A DNA stretch of 64,000 nt from Alitta virens (lineage: Eukaryota; Annelida; Polychaeta; Phyllodocida; Nereididae). A program made the position numbers and the translations under genes. Below the pieces are notes generated by a model that saw only the letters and a program-made list of their open reading frames with translations, had not been told where the DNA came from and searched no databases. The stretch covers positions 9,062,215 to 9,126,214 of the forward strand of contig OW028574.1 in the NCBI GenBank assembly GCA_932294295.1. The letters run 5' to 3'. Positions within the stretch are counted from its first letter, which is position 1. Every line of letters starts with the position of its first letter. Shown here one piece after another: positions 19,503 through 31,664 of this stretch.

Positions 19503-19752
19503 GATTCTGTTCAGTGTATGATCAAATTTTAGGAGAAAATTAACTTAAAACTTCAGTGATCCTTGTACCATTCTGAGCAAAATGGGCTTCCTGTGACCAC
19601 TAGCGCCACCTATAATGGATTGCATTTTACCCTGGCGCCATCTTGTGGATTGATGACTCAATCATCGATTTCTGCATGAAACATGAACATGAGTGACTTG
19701 TTTTCTAGAATATTGTCAAATTTTGTGCGCACAGCGATGATAAACTAGAGCC
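19503..19752. promoter_or_regulatory. Bidirectional VTI1B/ITPK1 promoter region
   Basis: Only 250 bp separate the two divergent start codons, so both promoters and 5' UTRs must lie here or overlap it. Two minus-strand motifs stand out: GGTGGCGCTAGTGG (19597-19610) and CCACAAGATGGCGCC (19634-19648). The second matches YY1 (AAGATGGCG) and is within one base of the CTCF core. No TATA box is placed convincingly. Confidence 0.6.
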
Positions 19753-22700
19753 ATGCTCCGTGTGGGGTATTGGATGAGCGAAAAGAAGATCAGGAAATTG
19801 AACTTCGATCAATTCCATGAGATTTGCAGGTACTTAACCAGACTGAACCTTATGTCTTTGTTGAGATGTTTTGTCATTAAAATAGAATTCATCGTCATTG
19901 AAAGATGAAATGTCTGAGATATAATGGAATTTCTCCTATTAAGTCAATTTTATGACCCATGATAAATTAATATTCCTTAAAATTAAGTTAATTTTGTATG
20001 TGATAATTTCATTTCTTTCTTTCAGCAATTGTAACGTTGAGCTTGTACAGGTGAGAGCTTCTTTTAACCCTAACCCTACAAACACTTGTTTATTTGTAAC
20101 ACTGTATGATTACATTTCAACTGATATATACCATGCTTTGACTAGATTGACCTGTCAAAATCACTGGAGAGCCAGGGACCATTTGACGTCATCTTTCATA
20201 AACTGACCGACCATATTGCTCGAGCCCACCAGGGCAACCAGGAGGCTGCCGCTTATATCAAGTGTCTTAAGGTAAAAACAAGAGCATGTATACATTGGCA
20301 AGAGCATGTTTATTCATTATTTTCTTGGGGGCTACTGATCTCAAACCCCTGCTATTCTACTCAAAGGCTATTCTTGTTGGACAGGACCTTCAAAACTTGG
20401 TGTCGCTCAAAATAATGATATATTTTATATTCTTTGGATGCCAAATATGGTCATAAATTTGGGTCCGCTATACTGCACTAAACCCTTATACTTCTTGCTT
20501 AACCTCAAATATATATCATAGCGCAGCCAAAGATTTTAGGATGTATTGATTTTTTTTAGGAATATTTGGATTTGCATCCAGAAACAATCATCCTTGATCC
20601 CCTTGAGAATGTGTGCCAACTGTTAGATCGTAAGCAGCAGTATGAAATTGTGGAGGTCCGTCAGAAGTCCCAGAAAGGTAGGTTTGACAATACACAAATT
20701 TTGTTGGTAAGTAGAATTATCAGCTTATCAGAGTTCCTTTGATCTGACAAAGCAACAAGTGATTAAGTCATCTTGTTTTCCTCATGTGACTGTTAATAAA
20801 AACACTTGACCCAGAAGGCTATTTTTAGCAGTGAGTGGCCATTCTGGGCATAACTTCTGTCTACAGAAGGTCTTGTTTCAATTTACACGCGCAGCTATGA
20901 AGTGCTATGTTTGATTCATACGTGAATGTGTGTACATAACGCTTGAGACTACTTGAAATTAATACTCATGCACAATGTACTTTTTCTGGTTACATTGAGA
21001 TAAGTGCTTATTACATAGAATCTACAGAAACGTGTCTAATTAATCGATAGTCATTAACAAGCTACTTTTTCTTTGACATTGGTTAATTTATAGAACATAA
21101 TCAACAAATTAATTACAAATGTTAATGATAATAATAAGGCTTTTGCTCACCTGAGCTAAAAAAATGTTTCATTTCTAACATGCTTGCTTAAAAAAAACCA
21201 AGAAGTTTCTGACATGATAGACTTTTTTTCCCTTGCAGAAATACTCTATTTTACTCCAACCTTTGTGGAACTGACCGAAAACAATTTAGAGGAAAATGTT
21301 CAGAAGATAAAAGCTGCCAATGTGCAGTTTCCTGTTGGTAAGCTGCATCAGTGCAACAATCGAAATCATTGTAATATGGCAGTTAGAAGTAATGCATTGA
21401 ATATTAAATGCTGTTGTTGTAATTTCAGTTTGCAAACCAACTGTGGCTCATGGGTTCAGCATGTGTCACCAGGTAAAATTTTTATGGTATCTTAATAGTA
21501 ATAAATTATTTTATTGCTCCCGTTGTATAAAAGCAATACCAGGAGTCACCATCAATCATGTCATGACACCTGGTGTTGATATCACGAATCATTTATATAG
21601 TGTTAGTTTTATGTTGTATTAAGCCTTATATTTCAGTGTTTTGCCTTGTCGTTTTCAGATGTCATTGGTATTTCATGAGAAAGGACTAGCAGATGTGAGA
21701 TTTCCATGTGTTGCGCAAACATTTATTCCTCACAGCGCCGTTCTGTACAAAGTGTTTGTGATTGGTCAGCAGTATTTTTTGGTTGAGAGACCTTCTATAA
21801 AAGACTTTACTGCACAAGGTAACTATAATTAATATCTCCAAGTTTCTTGTACATTTGCATCAATTATCATCTTTTCTTGTCCTGTCTTATCTTATCTTAT
21901 CTTATAATTGGTAGTATAACTTTGAGCAGAATGTGGTATCTAGTGGTTCAAATAACATACACTGCTAGCAGGACATGTAAGAAACGTAATACAAACGTTA
22001 GTCTCACTGAAATACTATGATAGATATGTAGTATTATGTGCTCAATGCAATTGGGATTGCATCTGTAGTTTCATAATGTTTCATAATGTAATGCTAATCT
22101 GTTTCATTTGCAGAGAGAGAAACAATCCATTTTGACAGCCATGATGTTTCCAAGGCAGATTCTGCTTCATTCCTCAACCAGGTACATGTCATACTCATTG
22201 CAGATAAAGAAAAATGTTGCTAATGTTTTTTATAAATGCATGCTAGACATATATCTGTACTTGTTCCTTTTCGCCTTATTAAAGATCTTTGAACATTTTC
22301 ATGTGTATAAGTTACCATATTCCAATTATTGGGTGATCACTGATATTTCTAGTGCATAGTTCTTTCAGATTTTGGAATTTTTTAATTAACTTTCTTATTT
22401 TTCACCAGGTTGACGACTCCGTCAAACCTCCGGCAGAAGTGAACCAAGCCCACATTCACAAACTCACGAAAGATATTCAGCAACAACTGAACCTGACGCT
22501 CTTTGGTGTTGATGTTATTATAGATAACAAGACTGGCCAATATGCCGTTATTGATATTAATGCATTCCCAGGTATGTTGTTATTGTTGTCTTTGGAAAAG
22601 AAGCATGAAAAAAAGTGTAGACGATAAGCAGAGCCTTGTAATATCAACGGATTGGTTATAAATATGTATTCATTCATTTTAGTCAGTTCCAATTCACAGA

Positions 22701-23261
22701 ATTTAGCTTAATTCTTGCTGAAGTTGTAACTAATTCAGTCATCACCACCAGAGGGCACTTGTTCAGGCAAAGCGCCCTCTGTAGGCTGTAGCATAATTAC
22801 TGGCATTCAATGCAGGCTGCAAAATTTCCGAAAGTGCTAATACTAGTTTGATTTTTAATTTACTATTATAAACAAAACTAATAAATGCAATGGATTACAC
22901 TAGTACAGTCTTTCTTTTTGTCATGCATTTTGCTCTGAGTGTAGATTATTCGGTGAATCGTGACAAGAAATGTGACCTTTCTCTATTCTTTCTCTTCGCA
23001 GGATACGATGGCGTACCAGAATTTTTCCCCGCTCTGATGCAGCTGATTCAAACCAAGGTCCAAGAAAGAGAAGACCTCGCCAGCAAGTCTGCAATTCTCA
23101 ACCATTCTAGTCAGTCCAAGATCCAGAAAGATTGCAAGTTAACAGCGAATGGATTGACGTCAACATTCAGTCACTCCATCTTATCCCGCATCAGTAGCAA
23201 AGAGAGCAATGTGGATGTATTGCAACATGATCTGCGTAACGAGTCGTCAAAATGTTTCTAG
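19753..23261 (+). CDS. ITPK1: Inositol-tetrakisphosphate 1-kinase
   Basis: An ATP-grasp kinase of cytosolic inositol phosphate metabolism. It makes InsP4 from Ins(1,3,4)P3 and interconverts higher inositol phosphates. Its ten exons are 19753-19829, 20026-20050, 20146-20271, 20560-20677, 21239-21337, 21429-21472, 21659-21818, 22114-22181, 22409-22571 and 23002-23261. They are in phase and give 379 residues (human 414). The start reads MLRVGYWMSEKKIRKLNF. Further landmarks are FDVIFHKLTD, TIILDPLENV, CKPTVAHGFSMCHQ (His156 region), VLYKVFVIGQQYF and TLFGVDVIIDNKTGQYAVID. Asp274, Asp288 and Asn290 keep the 14-residue spacing of the human Mg2+ ligands Asp281, Asp295 and Asn297. The C-terminal 60 residues are not conserved. 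Exon 2 is only 25 bp. All catalytic blocks are intact, so the gene should be functional. Confidence 0.96.
20325..20479 (-). mobile_element. Half MITE-1 copy in ITPK1 intron 3
   Basis: Reverse-oriented match to the first half of the 6018 copy: TTCTTGTTGGACAGGACCTT, ATGGTCATAAATTTGGGTCC, ending GCTATACTGCACT. The other terminal repeat is missing. Confidence 0.65.
22745..22785. promoter_or_regulatory. Two facing CTCF-like motifs
   Basis: CCACCAGAGGGCAC (22745-22758, plus strand) fits the CTCF core CCASYAGRKGGCRS at every position. CCTACAGAGGGCGCT (22771-22785, minus strand) fits with about two mismatches. They point towards each other inside ITPK1 intron 9. Binding is inferred from sequence only. 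Confidence 0.4.
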
Positions 23262-26200
23262 TCCTAAGATACTCATGGAACCATATATACGAGGGGCCAG
23301 CATATGCTGTACAGAACTTTGTATGTGACAGTGCAGTTATTCTTAAATTAAATGTGTTCAAATTTGGTGCAAATTATATTTATTGCTAGTGTGGATAGAT
23401 TGAGTTTCGCTGGCATTCATATCAATTTTAAAAGCCAGATATTTGCGTTATTTGGGGTTTAATGGCAACAATAGCTTGCATAGAAATATGCGACCAAGTA
23501 GACATATTTCTGGTTAGTAGATATTCACTGTTGATGTATTATGAAATTGGTGAATTGGCTGTTAAGTACATAATAATGTACAAAGGGAAGCAATTGTAAG
23601 AAATACTCCCTGAAGGCAATTTGAAATTCAAGAGCATTGGTTAACCTTACATTTTATTGTTTAGCTTCCTTATTGTGCCATATTTGGGCATACCTGATGA
23701 ATGTCCATCAGAAATTGTTATATTCTCTATTATTATTAATTATTTATTTACAGTTTGTTTTGTAACATCCTGCTGGAGATAATAATTTTTGCTTAGGTAT
23801 TATTCACGAAGATACTCAAGTTACTGATATTTGCTATGTTTTCTTTAATATTTATTCACATAATTTGTAATGTGTGGTATGTAATAAATAGGACTACTTA
23901 TTTTTGCGTAATTTTAAAACATTATATTTACTATTTTTAAGCATTTATTGTCCGTGATAGGCTTACGTTGTTGGCATTGAGTATTGGCTGCAGTTATGTA
24001 CTGCTTTTTTGTCGACACTCGTCGATATATGTCTGATCTTCCTTTCCATGAAAAATTGTCTCTTTAAAACGCTTATTTCTTCTGTCGTCTTCCTATCATT
24101 CCAATATTGTCTTCTTGAGTCGTTTCTATGTGATGAGAAACTGAAAACTGTTACGATACCACCTATATACATCTAAAGTCATATGGAAACATGCTGTTCA
24201 ATTGGTGATACTTTTAAAGACTTCTTGTAAAGGTTCCTGTGCTATAGCTATCATTCCCAATTAGGAGTAACTAAGCATTGCTAAGGTTTGGTGAATAATG
24301 TCTTGTAAATCCCATCATATAGTAATCCTGTTCATGCAGACTTATGCTGACGTTATCTACCTCAACTGCAACACAAAGTATTACCAGTAGATAAACTGTA
24401 CTATCATTTCTGTTTGTGAACTATAACTGCAAATTCTTGCTTAGCTAACACTGACTGAAAGTGTAGTTAGATATGTGTTGTATGTTGCGAAGTAGGGATT
24501 ATAAGTGACTTATAGCGTGACTTACAATCATTATATTTACTATATCAAAACCGCATTTTGGGATAAAGAATTGTTAAAAAAGTTACTTCAAGCATCAATT
24601 TGTTAAGAAAATATGTGGACCATCTATTCAAAATTTAGCTAGTTTTTTTTTTTTTTTCTTCAATAGGAATAATTTATCTTGATGATATCATAATTTTGGA
24701 AGCACAAAAGTAATATACAAACAATGTGCCCTTGGTATATGCAGGAAATTATTAAGGTACAATCCTCCAAATTATGGACTGGTATCTTATAATGCATGGA
24801 AAAGTTTTGCTGATCTCTTTGAAGGATTAATTTAGTACTCTGTATAAAAATTAACATTCCTAAATTTTCACCACAAGGAAGACTTCTGTTATATTTAATG
24901 GCATGTCTTGTGAATGTGTTGCTTTGTATTGTGGAGTAGTTCTTACTGTCGGCTTGCATCGTATTGTTTGATCATATAAGACCGACCCATGTAAATACTC
25001 ACCATTGCACAGTTGATAATTATGCATGTATTGTGAAGTGGTACAAGCTACACTTCAATTAGATAGTGCTGTACTTTGTATAGGTTATATATTTACAATA
25101 TCTAAGGTTTGGACTATATTTCTGATATATGATTTTTATATGTGCTAATTTGGAAATAATTGTAATATTCTTAACTATTTTTTACACAATATTCAAGTCA
25201 TTCTTTAGACAGTATTCAAATTGCTTGTTAAAACTGATATAATAAAATATTTTTTTGTAACATTCTCAAATTTCCATCCTTAAAAAAACTTCATTAGTTA
25301 CCCACTTTGTATGTCAGATTCTATGCACTTAATTAACAGAATATTCCATCAAAATTTAATTTTAAAATCAAATTTCTGTTGTGGCATTAATTATACAATA
25401 TTCAGGCGATGTAAATATAACTTTTACGTGATTTAGTTATTTATTTGATCACTGATTTCATATCTTGATGGTTAAATGATAATTTAGGTATTTAAAAGTA
25501 TTTGATATTATTGTTATATATTGAAGAAGTACTATTTTGGAAACAGTATATTCCAGATGACAATGAAATTATGATTTGTAATCTTGAGCCATAATGCAAT
25601 AAAAACAGGAAAGAATTATGTTTTCTTCTTTATGATAATCCTTTGCTCTTTAAATCTATCAGAGTGCAATCACAACCATCTTCCCAAAGCTGAAACGCCA
25701 TCTTCGCATAGCTACGTTAGGCACCTTGCTAGATATGGGCTTGATTTCGTGGTAATGCTTAACCAGTTTGATTGGTCGTGGAAATCTGTGGACCGCCAAA
25801 TGAGCGGTTATGTTTACAAAATGTATCTATATTTAGCGCAGCAATGCGGCCTGCAGTGACGGTTGAGCGTTTTTGAAGCACTAGGTGTGTCGCTTGTATT
25901 GGTTTACCTACTTAGATGTCTAGTCACGTGTCTATTTACTGCTAGAGGGCGAGGGCGAAAAAAAACCACAGCACTGCCGTGAAATCTAGCAAGGCACATG
26001 CCATAGGCTTGCGAAGGAGTGCTTGAGGAAGATGAATCAAAACTAGAGTCGCATATTGATAACTGGCTTCAATGCCGCCACCACTGGAGTCGCATACTGA
26101 TAACTGGTTTCAATGCAGCCACCAGGGATCAAATTAATCTGAAGTGCCACCTCGTGACAGAAAAAAACCATGCGTTGCTCAGGTAATTCTGACTTTCCTT

Positions 26201-26578
26201 AAGGTGGAAACACGAACTCTGATAGATAGATAGATTTATATGAGTATTTGCAAAATTATACACACAAAATATTTTAAAATTTACAATACACATACATTGG
26301 CCCCCCCCCCCCCCAGATAGATAGACAGATGGATATGGAACATGCAGCCCTCAAAGACAAGTTATTACTGCTTGCGAGGGAACCTGGATCCTTCAGAGGA
26401 GCAGGCCAGCTCGATTCTTACCACTGGACCACCCAGTGTCCTTATTATCCAGATTGCTTCTTGCACTTGTCTGACTCTTTTGTTCCCTCCTTGTCTATTA
26501 TTTTAGCCTTGTCCCAGTCTATTGTGTGGGTTTTGTCTCATGACATGATCTGTCAGAGCTGATTTGTTGGTTATGTTC
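23262..26578. other. ITPK1 3' UTR and intergenic sequence
   Basis: AT-rich, no coding evidence. AATAAA at 23883-23888 and 25241-25246 are candidate ITPK1 polyadenylation signals. A moderately GC-richer patch at about 25680-25990 is unassigned. Short GATA repeats (26220-26236) and a poly-C run (26301-26314) precede a SINE-2 fragment. Confidence 0.5.
26316..26470 (-). mobile_element. SINE-2 fragment, minus orientation
   Basis: This begins with the reversed ATCT tail and GGATATGGAACATGCAGCCC, the complement of the SINE-2 3' end. It continues into a tRNA-like TTACCACTGGACCACCCAGT block. The central body is largely missing. Confidence 0.45.
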
Positions 26579-27857
26579 TTCTTCTGCTTCTTCTTTATTC
26601 CTTCTTCTTCTTTATTCCTTCTTCTTCTTCATAAGGAGCAAACTCTTGGTAGAGTGTGTGATGTTCCTGGCATGCGTTGGCAACAGTTAAAACAAAAATT
26701 TCACTGCTAAAATCATCTTCTTGAGTGGTGTTTCCATGTTGTGTCAGGGCTACCTTGAATTCTTCTTTGCAGCTAGAATTTGGTTCCAAGTCACGATGGT
26801 CCTTGGCAGGAAGGAATATTTGTAAGTGCTGGGTGGGAAGTTGCCTGATGTTATTAGCTGCGGTACTTCTAGTTCTTATTGTATTGTAACTGAGATGGTG
26901 TTTCAGTGGATGCGCAACAAAGTTATTCAGCATCCAGTAGAGCATGATCACTCTCTGTCTCTTCCTCCTGGTTTCCAATGGTTCCCATCCAAGATTTTCC
27001 AGTATTCTGGTTACACAGCAAGGGTTCTGACTTGTGTAGTCGTTCATGACAAACCTGGCAGCCTGATGTTGGACTCTTTCCAGTTGTCGGTGTTGGTCCC
27101 ATGCCACTGATGCATACTCTAGTACCAGACGTACTAGAGTCTCGTACGTCTGAGCCTTGACCTGCTGACTGCATCCTCTTAGGTTTCGTCTTACGAATCC
27201 TACTGCTCTTGCTCCTTTCGCTGCTGTCGGGTTCACATGTTCCTTCCAGTTCAGATTGATGTCTATCAGTACGCCAAGGTACTTGCCACTAGGGACTTCC
27301 TCATGGAGGTGGTAGACATGTCTGAATTGCCTATTTACTTTTTGCTTCTTGGTGATGTGGATGGTGTTGCATTTCTGAGGGTTAAAGGTAATTTTCTAAT
27401 CGAGATAATTCTGTAAGATGATGTTGTCCTGTTTTGTTATTCTCCTGAAGAGCAAGCAGTAGCTGCAAACAGCCTTGCTTGGGACTGGACTACCTGCTCA
27501 GGTCGTTAAAGAAGGTTAAAAAGAGAAATGGCCCTAGCACAGATCCCTAGGGTACTCCGTAGTCAACCTCTGCTTCTTTTGATTGTTCCCCTTCAGAACT
27601 AGATGGCTTCGCTGAGAAAGTCCTCGACCCATCTGAGGGTGTTGCCCATTTATCCATAAGGTTTCAGCTTTAGCAGAAGTTGACGGTGTGGCACTTTATC
27701 AAATGTCTTCTCAAATGCCTTGTTGTGGGCCTGTATCTTCTCCCTGGCTTCTTGTGTGGTTTATGTTCGGAACACTGCTGACATATTTTTTGTGTTCCAC
27801 TAGTCTTTTGTTGAAGAGTGTTCTTAGCTGTGCACTTGTCCTAAGTGTGCACCCATC
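26579..27857 (-). mobile_element. Dead non-LTR retrotransposon, 5' truncated
   Basis: The minus strand encodes a reverse-transcriptase C-terminal half of CR1/Jockey-superfamily type. Blocks in order are FDKVPHRQLLLKLKPYG, VP*GSVLGPFLFLTFFNDL (with a stop in the RT core), the damaged active-site region near 27465, SGKYLGVLIDINLNWKEHVN, AVGFVRRNLRGCSQQVKAQT and LEYASVAWDQH...ERVQHQAARFVMNDY. The last 213 codons (26595-27236) are still open. Upstream there are stops and a frameshift at the catalytic Asp pair. The minus-strand 3' end is a GAAGAA/GAATAAAG tail (26579-26634). A DNA transposon is inserted at 27858. Confidence 0.8.
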
Positions 27858-29049
27858 AGTTACAGCCCATTGTTCCGACGGTTCATTAGTCCGATGGGTC
27901 GCTAGTCTGACAGTTCATTAGTCCAATGGTTCGTTTGTCCGACGGTTCGTTGGTCCAACGGTTTGTTAGTCCGACAGAAGATAGGCCTAATTATTTATAG
28001 ATAACAACTACAGCTCTGTTACCCATATGCATAATTGAAATTAGTTAGGTCCTAATTAATTATGCAATAAGGACTTATTAGATAATTAATATAATAATAA
28101 TTGCAATTCACACTTGACACCTTGCTCTGAGAATATCTATATGTTCAGGCCAAAGTGTCAAGTGTGAATCAATTAGCAATTAATCTATGTACAAAGATGT
28201 GTAAAATAGATTTTGGTCAATAGTTTTCGGATCTAAAAAAATCTAGATATATGAATTCCTGCCTTCTATAAAATGCAATGAATGTTTAACTTATTTTTCT
28301 GTAGTAGCATGTTATTATATCTGCTGCTGCAAACAATTAAAGATATATTATCTTCATTAAAAAATGGGTATGTCAGTTTGTTTCCTTAAACATAGGCTGC
28401 TACAGCGGCATACCCTCAATAAATACTTGTGAATTAAATATTTTCTGTACAATACATATTTTGTATCTTTTACACAGGAATTAAATCACAAACAATTGGA
28501 GGGCACTATAAAGAGTGCAAACCTCAGTCAAGGCCCATTGGAACCACTGCTGACCCAATGTAGACACTTAGCTGATGTCAGCCCACACTTTAGCTCAATT
28601 AAGTGTAGCGTTGGCCCAATGTTGTGTTGGTCCTTTATCTGGTCAGCTCAGTGAGCCAGAAGTTGACCCAATGTCTGCCTATTTTCACGTTGGCCCACTA
28701 ATGATCAAATGGCATACCAAACCTAAGTCAAATTGACCCACTTATACTGGTTTGTGTAATGTTAGCTCACATTTTGTGCTGGCCCAATATTAACCCTTGG
28801 AAGAAATATACATTTCTTCCAAAATTAACCAATCCCTGATAACATGCTACATCGGCCCGATGTTTGTCCCACGTTGCCCACGTAGGGCACGGATAGCCCA
28901 TTTGTTATGTCTCTGGCCACTTGTAGGTTTGATCCGTGATAGTGTGAACTAAGCTTTAGCTGAATGACCTATCGACCTATCAACCTAAAGCCAAGTCAGC
29001 CCACTCTTCAGTTGGCCTAATGACTATAGTACTGTTGGCCCCATGAAAT

Positions 29050-29155
29050 ATATAGCTAGCTAGCTAGCTAGCTAGCTAGCTAGCTAGATAGATAGATAGA
29101 TAGATAGATAGAATCTTTACTTACGTAGGGTGTGTGTGTGTGTGTGTGTGTGAAT
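29050..29155. repeat. CTAG, GATA and GT microsatellites
   Basis: CTAG tetramers (about 29052-29087), GATA tetramers (29087-29111) and a GT run (29131-29153). The GT run is the SINE-1 tail. A further GATA/CATA tract lies at 29450-29512. Confidence 0.9.
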
Positions 29156-29393
29156 AGGGCTTTACGTCCTGTATTTCTGCACCAGTTGGGCTAATTAGGA
29201 CAGACAGAGACCATGGCAATGAGACGAAGGATGAAACAGCCATCCAACTTAGGCTCGACCCCGGGAATGGAACCCGGGAATGGAACCCAGAAATGGAACC
29301 CGGGAATGGAACCTGGTAATCGAACCCGGGAATCGAACCTGGGGACCCAGCGGTCGAAGCCCGGAGCGCTACCTCTGAGCTAGGCCCCCACCC
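29131..29393 (-). mobile_element. SINE-1 copy with expanded B-box region
   Basis: The flanking duplication TTACTTACRTAGGG (29117-29130 and 29394-29407) has one mismatch. On the minus strand the element starts with a tRNA-like head containing TAGCTCAGAGGTAGCGC (A-box) and GGTTCGATTCC (B-box), and ends in a GT-rich tail. At about 29257-29340 a 13-bp unit around the B-box (GGGAATGGAACCC) is repeated about six times. Confidence 0.85.
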
Positions 29394-30094
29394 TTACTTA
29401 CATAGGGTAAACCCATCAGTAATGCACTATGTAATGCATTATATAATTAATTATAGATAGATGGCTAGATAGCTAGATGGATAGATAGATACATGCATAC
29501 ATACATACATAGTTTTCTTCTTTTTCTTTTTTGGTGAGGGTAAAACCTATTTTATGTCTGTATTAGTTGTGCCACTGGCACCAATAAACACATCAACATA
29601 TACTATATAGTCGGACCCATGACCGTTGGACCAGTGAACTGACTATTGAGCCGTCGGACTAATGGGCTGTCGGACTAATGGGCAGTCCCCCACCCATCTT
29701 TTTCTCCGGTTCGCATGACGGTACAGATTCCTCACCCACCATTTGATGTCCTACATGATGTAAATTCTGGTATTGGTCTGTGTGAGTTTTATTTCTGTAT
29801 ACAGTTTTTTTTTAATTTTCTGTCTTCTTTTTTAACAAGCATGGTTTCCAGAAATGGGAGACATTCTATTTTCTTCTTCTTTGTAAATTTTATGATTTGG
29901 TCTTCATTTGTTCTTTTATTTCTTCCTTCTTTTGCCTGATTGATTATGTATAAAAATGTCCTCCATATCTCACCAAGAGCCTAGGTTTGCATGTCAGGGG
30001 TGCTGTTGCTATCATAGTTTGCTTTAGGTCTTCCATGTAAGATCATAGGTTGGCTTCCTCAGTGTCACTTTTCAGGTGCTATGACTACACAGGT

Positions 30095-30310
30095 AAAACA
30101 AAAACCTGTTTCTCACCTTTGCAGTGCCAACACCTGAGAACCACTTTTACATTATGTTGCAATCACACCCAAACCTGCTATATAGGCCTGCCCTAATTGG
30201 CTGTGAAGCCTCCATGACATCCAGGGCTCCTTAGACGAGAGTGTTCCACCTGGGAATCTAACTCAGGACCTTATGCACAGAAGGCGGTACTTGTTATTAT
30301 GCCAACTACT
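30095..30310 (-). mobile_element. Possible third tRNA-derived SINE
   Basis: The minus strand has a tRNA-like block, TTGGCATAATAACAAGTACC, followed by GAGTTAGATTCCC, a decayed B-box. Only one copy is seen here, so family membership is uncertain. Confidence 0.3.
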
Positions 30311-30318
30311 ACATTGAT

Positions 30319-31664
30319 TGGCGGATCCAGGGGGGGGGGGGGGGTTTGTTTTTTTTTGCAATATATAATGTCAAGACATCTGTTGCTGGTACACAGAACC
30401 CAATTTTGCATTTTCTTTTTGGAGGAAAGCATGAGAGTGGGCCCCTTGGTAGCTTAAACCCTGGTAAAACGAAACTTCATAAGGTTTTGACACGGTATTT
30501 CAGTTTTGAAGTTTATAGCATACACAAGGCCCACTGGTACACCTAAATTTGGAATGCCACATACGTAGTTTTTCATTGTAGAATTTCAACTAGAAATATT
30601 TCACCTCTTTCCTTTTCTCATAGAGCACTGTTATTATTCATTAATTAGAAAAAATAATTGTACACTATTCCATCACTGCAATAAATGAAGTAAGCCAACT
30701 TCGGAAAAATACCCCTTTATAAAATATCACTGGGTGAGACCCCCTTGATTTTGAATGGGTGAGTTCCCCACGCCTCCTCCCAGGAGAGGAAACCCTGGTA
30801 TACAGGCCTTATCGCATTTCCTCGCCTTCGTATCACCAATCACAACACGTTGTATAGCAATCGTCAAGGGAACACAAAATATTATGAGGGAGCACGACCA
30901 TTGTGAAAGAACGCTATTTTTTGCTAGGAGTAAATTTTTTCAGGAGGGAATGTGTTCATTTCATGAGGGAACCCAAATGTTTGCGAGAGCATACCAATTT
31001 TTACGAGGGAACGCAATTTTCATGAGGGATCGCGAATATCTAGTGTCCGCTCAGGGACTCCATAACTTTCCACACTGGTATTTTATTTGTATTGGTAAAT
31101 GTATCTATATGAAGCCCCTAAGCAGACATCTCTCACTATGTTTCATGTTCCCTCGGGATCTTTTGCATTCCCTCACAAAAGTATGCATTCCCTCCTAAAA
31201 ATTACGTGTTCCCTCTCAAAAAGACCTCACAATGATCATGTTGCCTGGTGAGGACAGTGTTCCCTTGTGAGGATGGCATTCCCCCATGAAGTTTCGTACA
31301 CATGTTCCCTCATAAAGTTTTGTGTTCCCTCATTAGGTATTGCACTTCCTTACAATAATTTTGCTTTCCCTCATGATAATTTTGTGAGGGAACATGTTTT
31401 AATGCGAGGGAATAAGATCATTGCAAAGAACGGAATCTTCCCAAGGGTATGCGAAACTTCACGAAAGAACGCGACATGATCGCGTGAGAATAAATAATTT
31501 TTTCTGTGTCTGCACAAGGGCATCCTATATCTATATCAAGAAGTTTTAATATTGAGAATTGTGTCACACATAACCTTTTTTTTATTTTACAAATAGCCTG
31601 CCTAGCATGTGCTGCCACGATTGAAACTTTGGGCAACCCACTTTCTAAAATCTTAGATCCGCCT
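30319..31664. mobile_element. Possible non-autonomous transposon with internal degenerate repeats
   Basis: The outer ends are inverted (GGCGGATCCAG... at left, ...TTAGATCCGCC at right), with a poly-G run (30331-30344) just inside the left end. The interior (30870-31475) is full of GAGGGAACGCAATTTT-like units, first direct, then inverted (GCATTCCCTCATAAAA), then direct again. It has no transposase ORF and no certain target duplication. Confidence 0.4.

Larger units (their letters stand above)
27858..29690. mobile_element. DNA transposon with tandem-repeat termini and 8-bp TSD
   Basis: CACCCATC occurs at 27850-27857 and 29691-29698. The 1,833-bp insert has long inverted ends, each built from 3-6 degenerate copies of a roughly 15-bp unit (GGTTCATTAGTCCGAC-like): left end 27866-27980, right end about 29610-29690. 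The interior has no transposase. It holds degenerate GGCCCAATG-type repeats (28530-29040), CTAG/GATA and GT microsatellites and a SINE-1 copy. Eight-base duplications fit hAT, P or MULE-like transposases. The superfamily is not settled. Confidence 0.7.

Noticed and set aside
25584..25859. 91-codon plus-strand ORF after ITPK1
   Set aside because: No recognised domain, no good splice context and no repeat relation. Insufficient evidence for a gene.
26595..27236. Functional reverse transcriptase gene
   Set aside because: Upstream RT blocks contain stops and a frameshift at the catalytic site, and the element is 5' truncated. It is a fossil.
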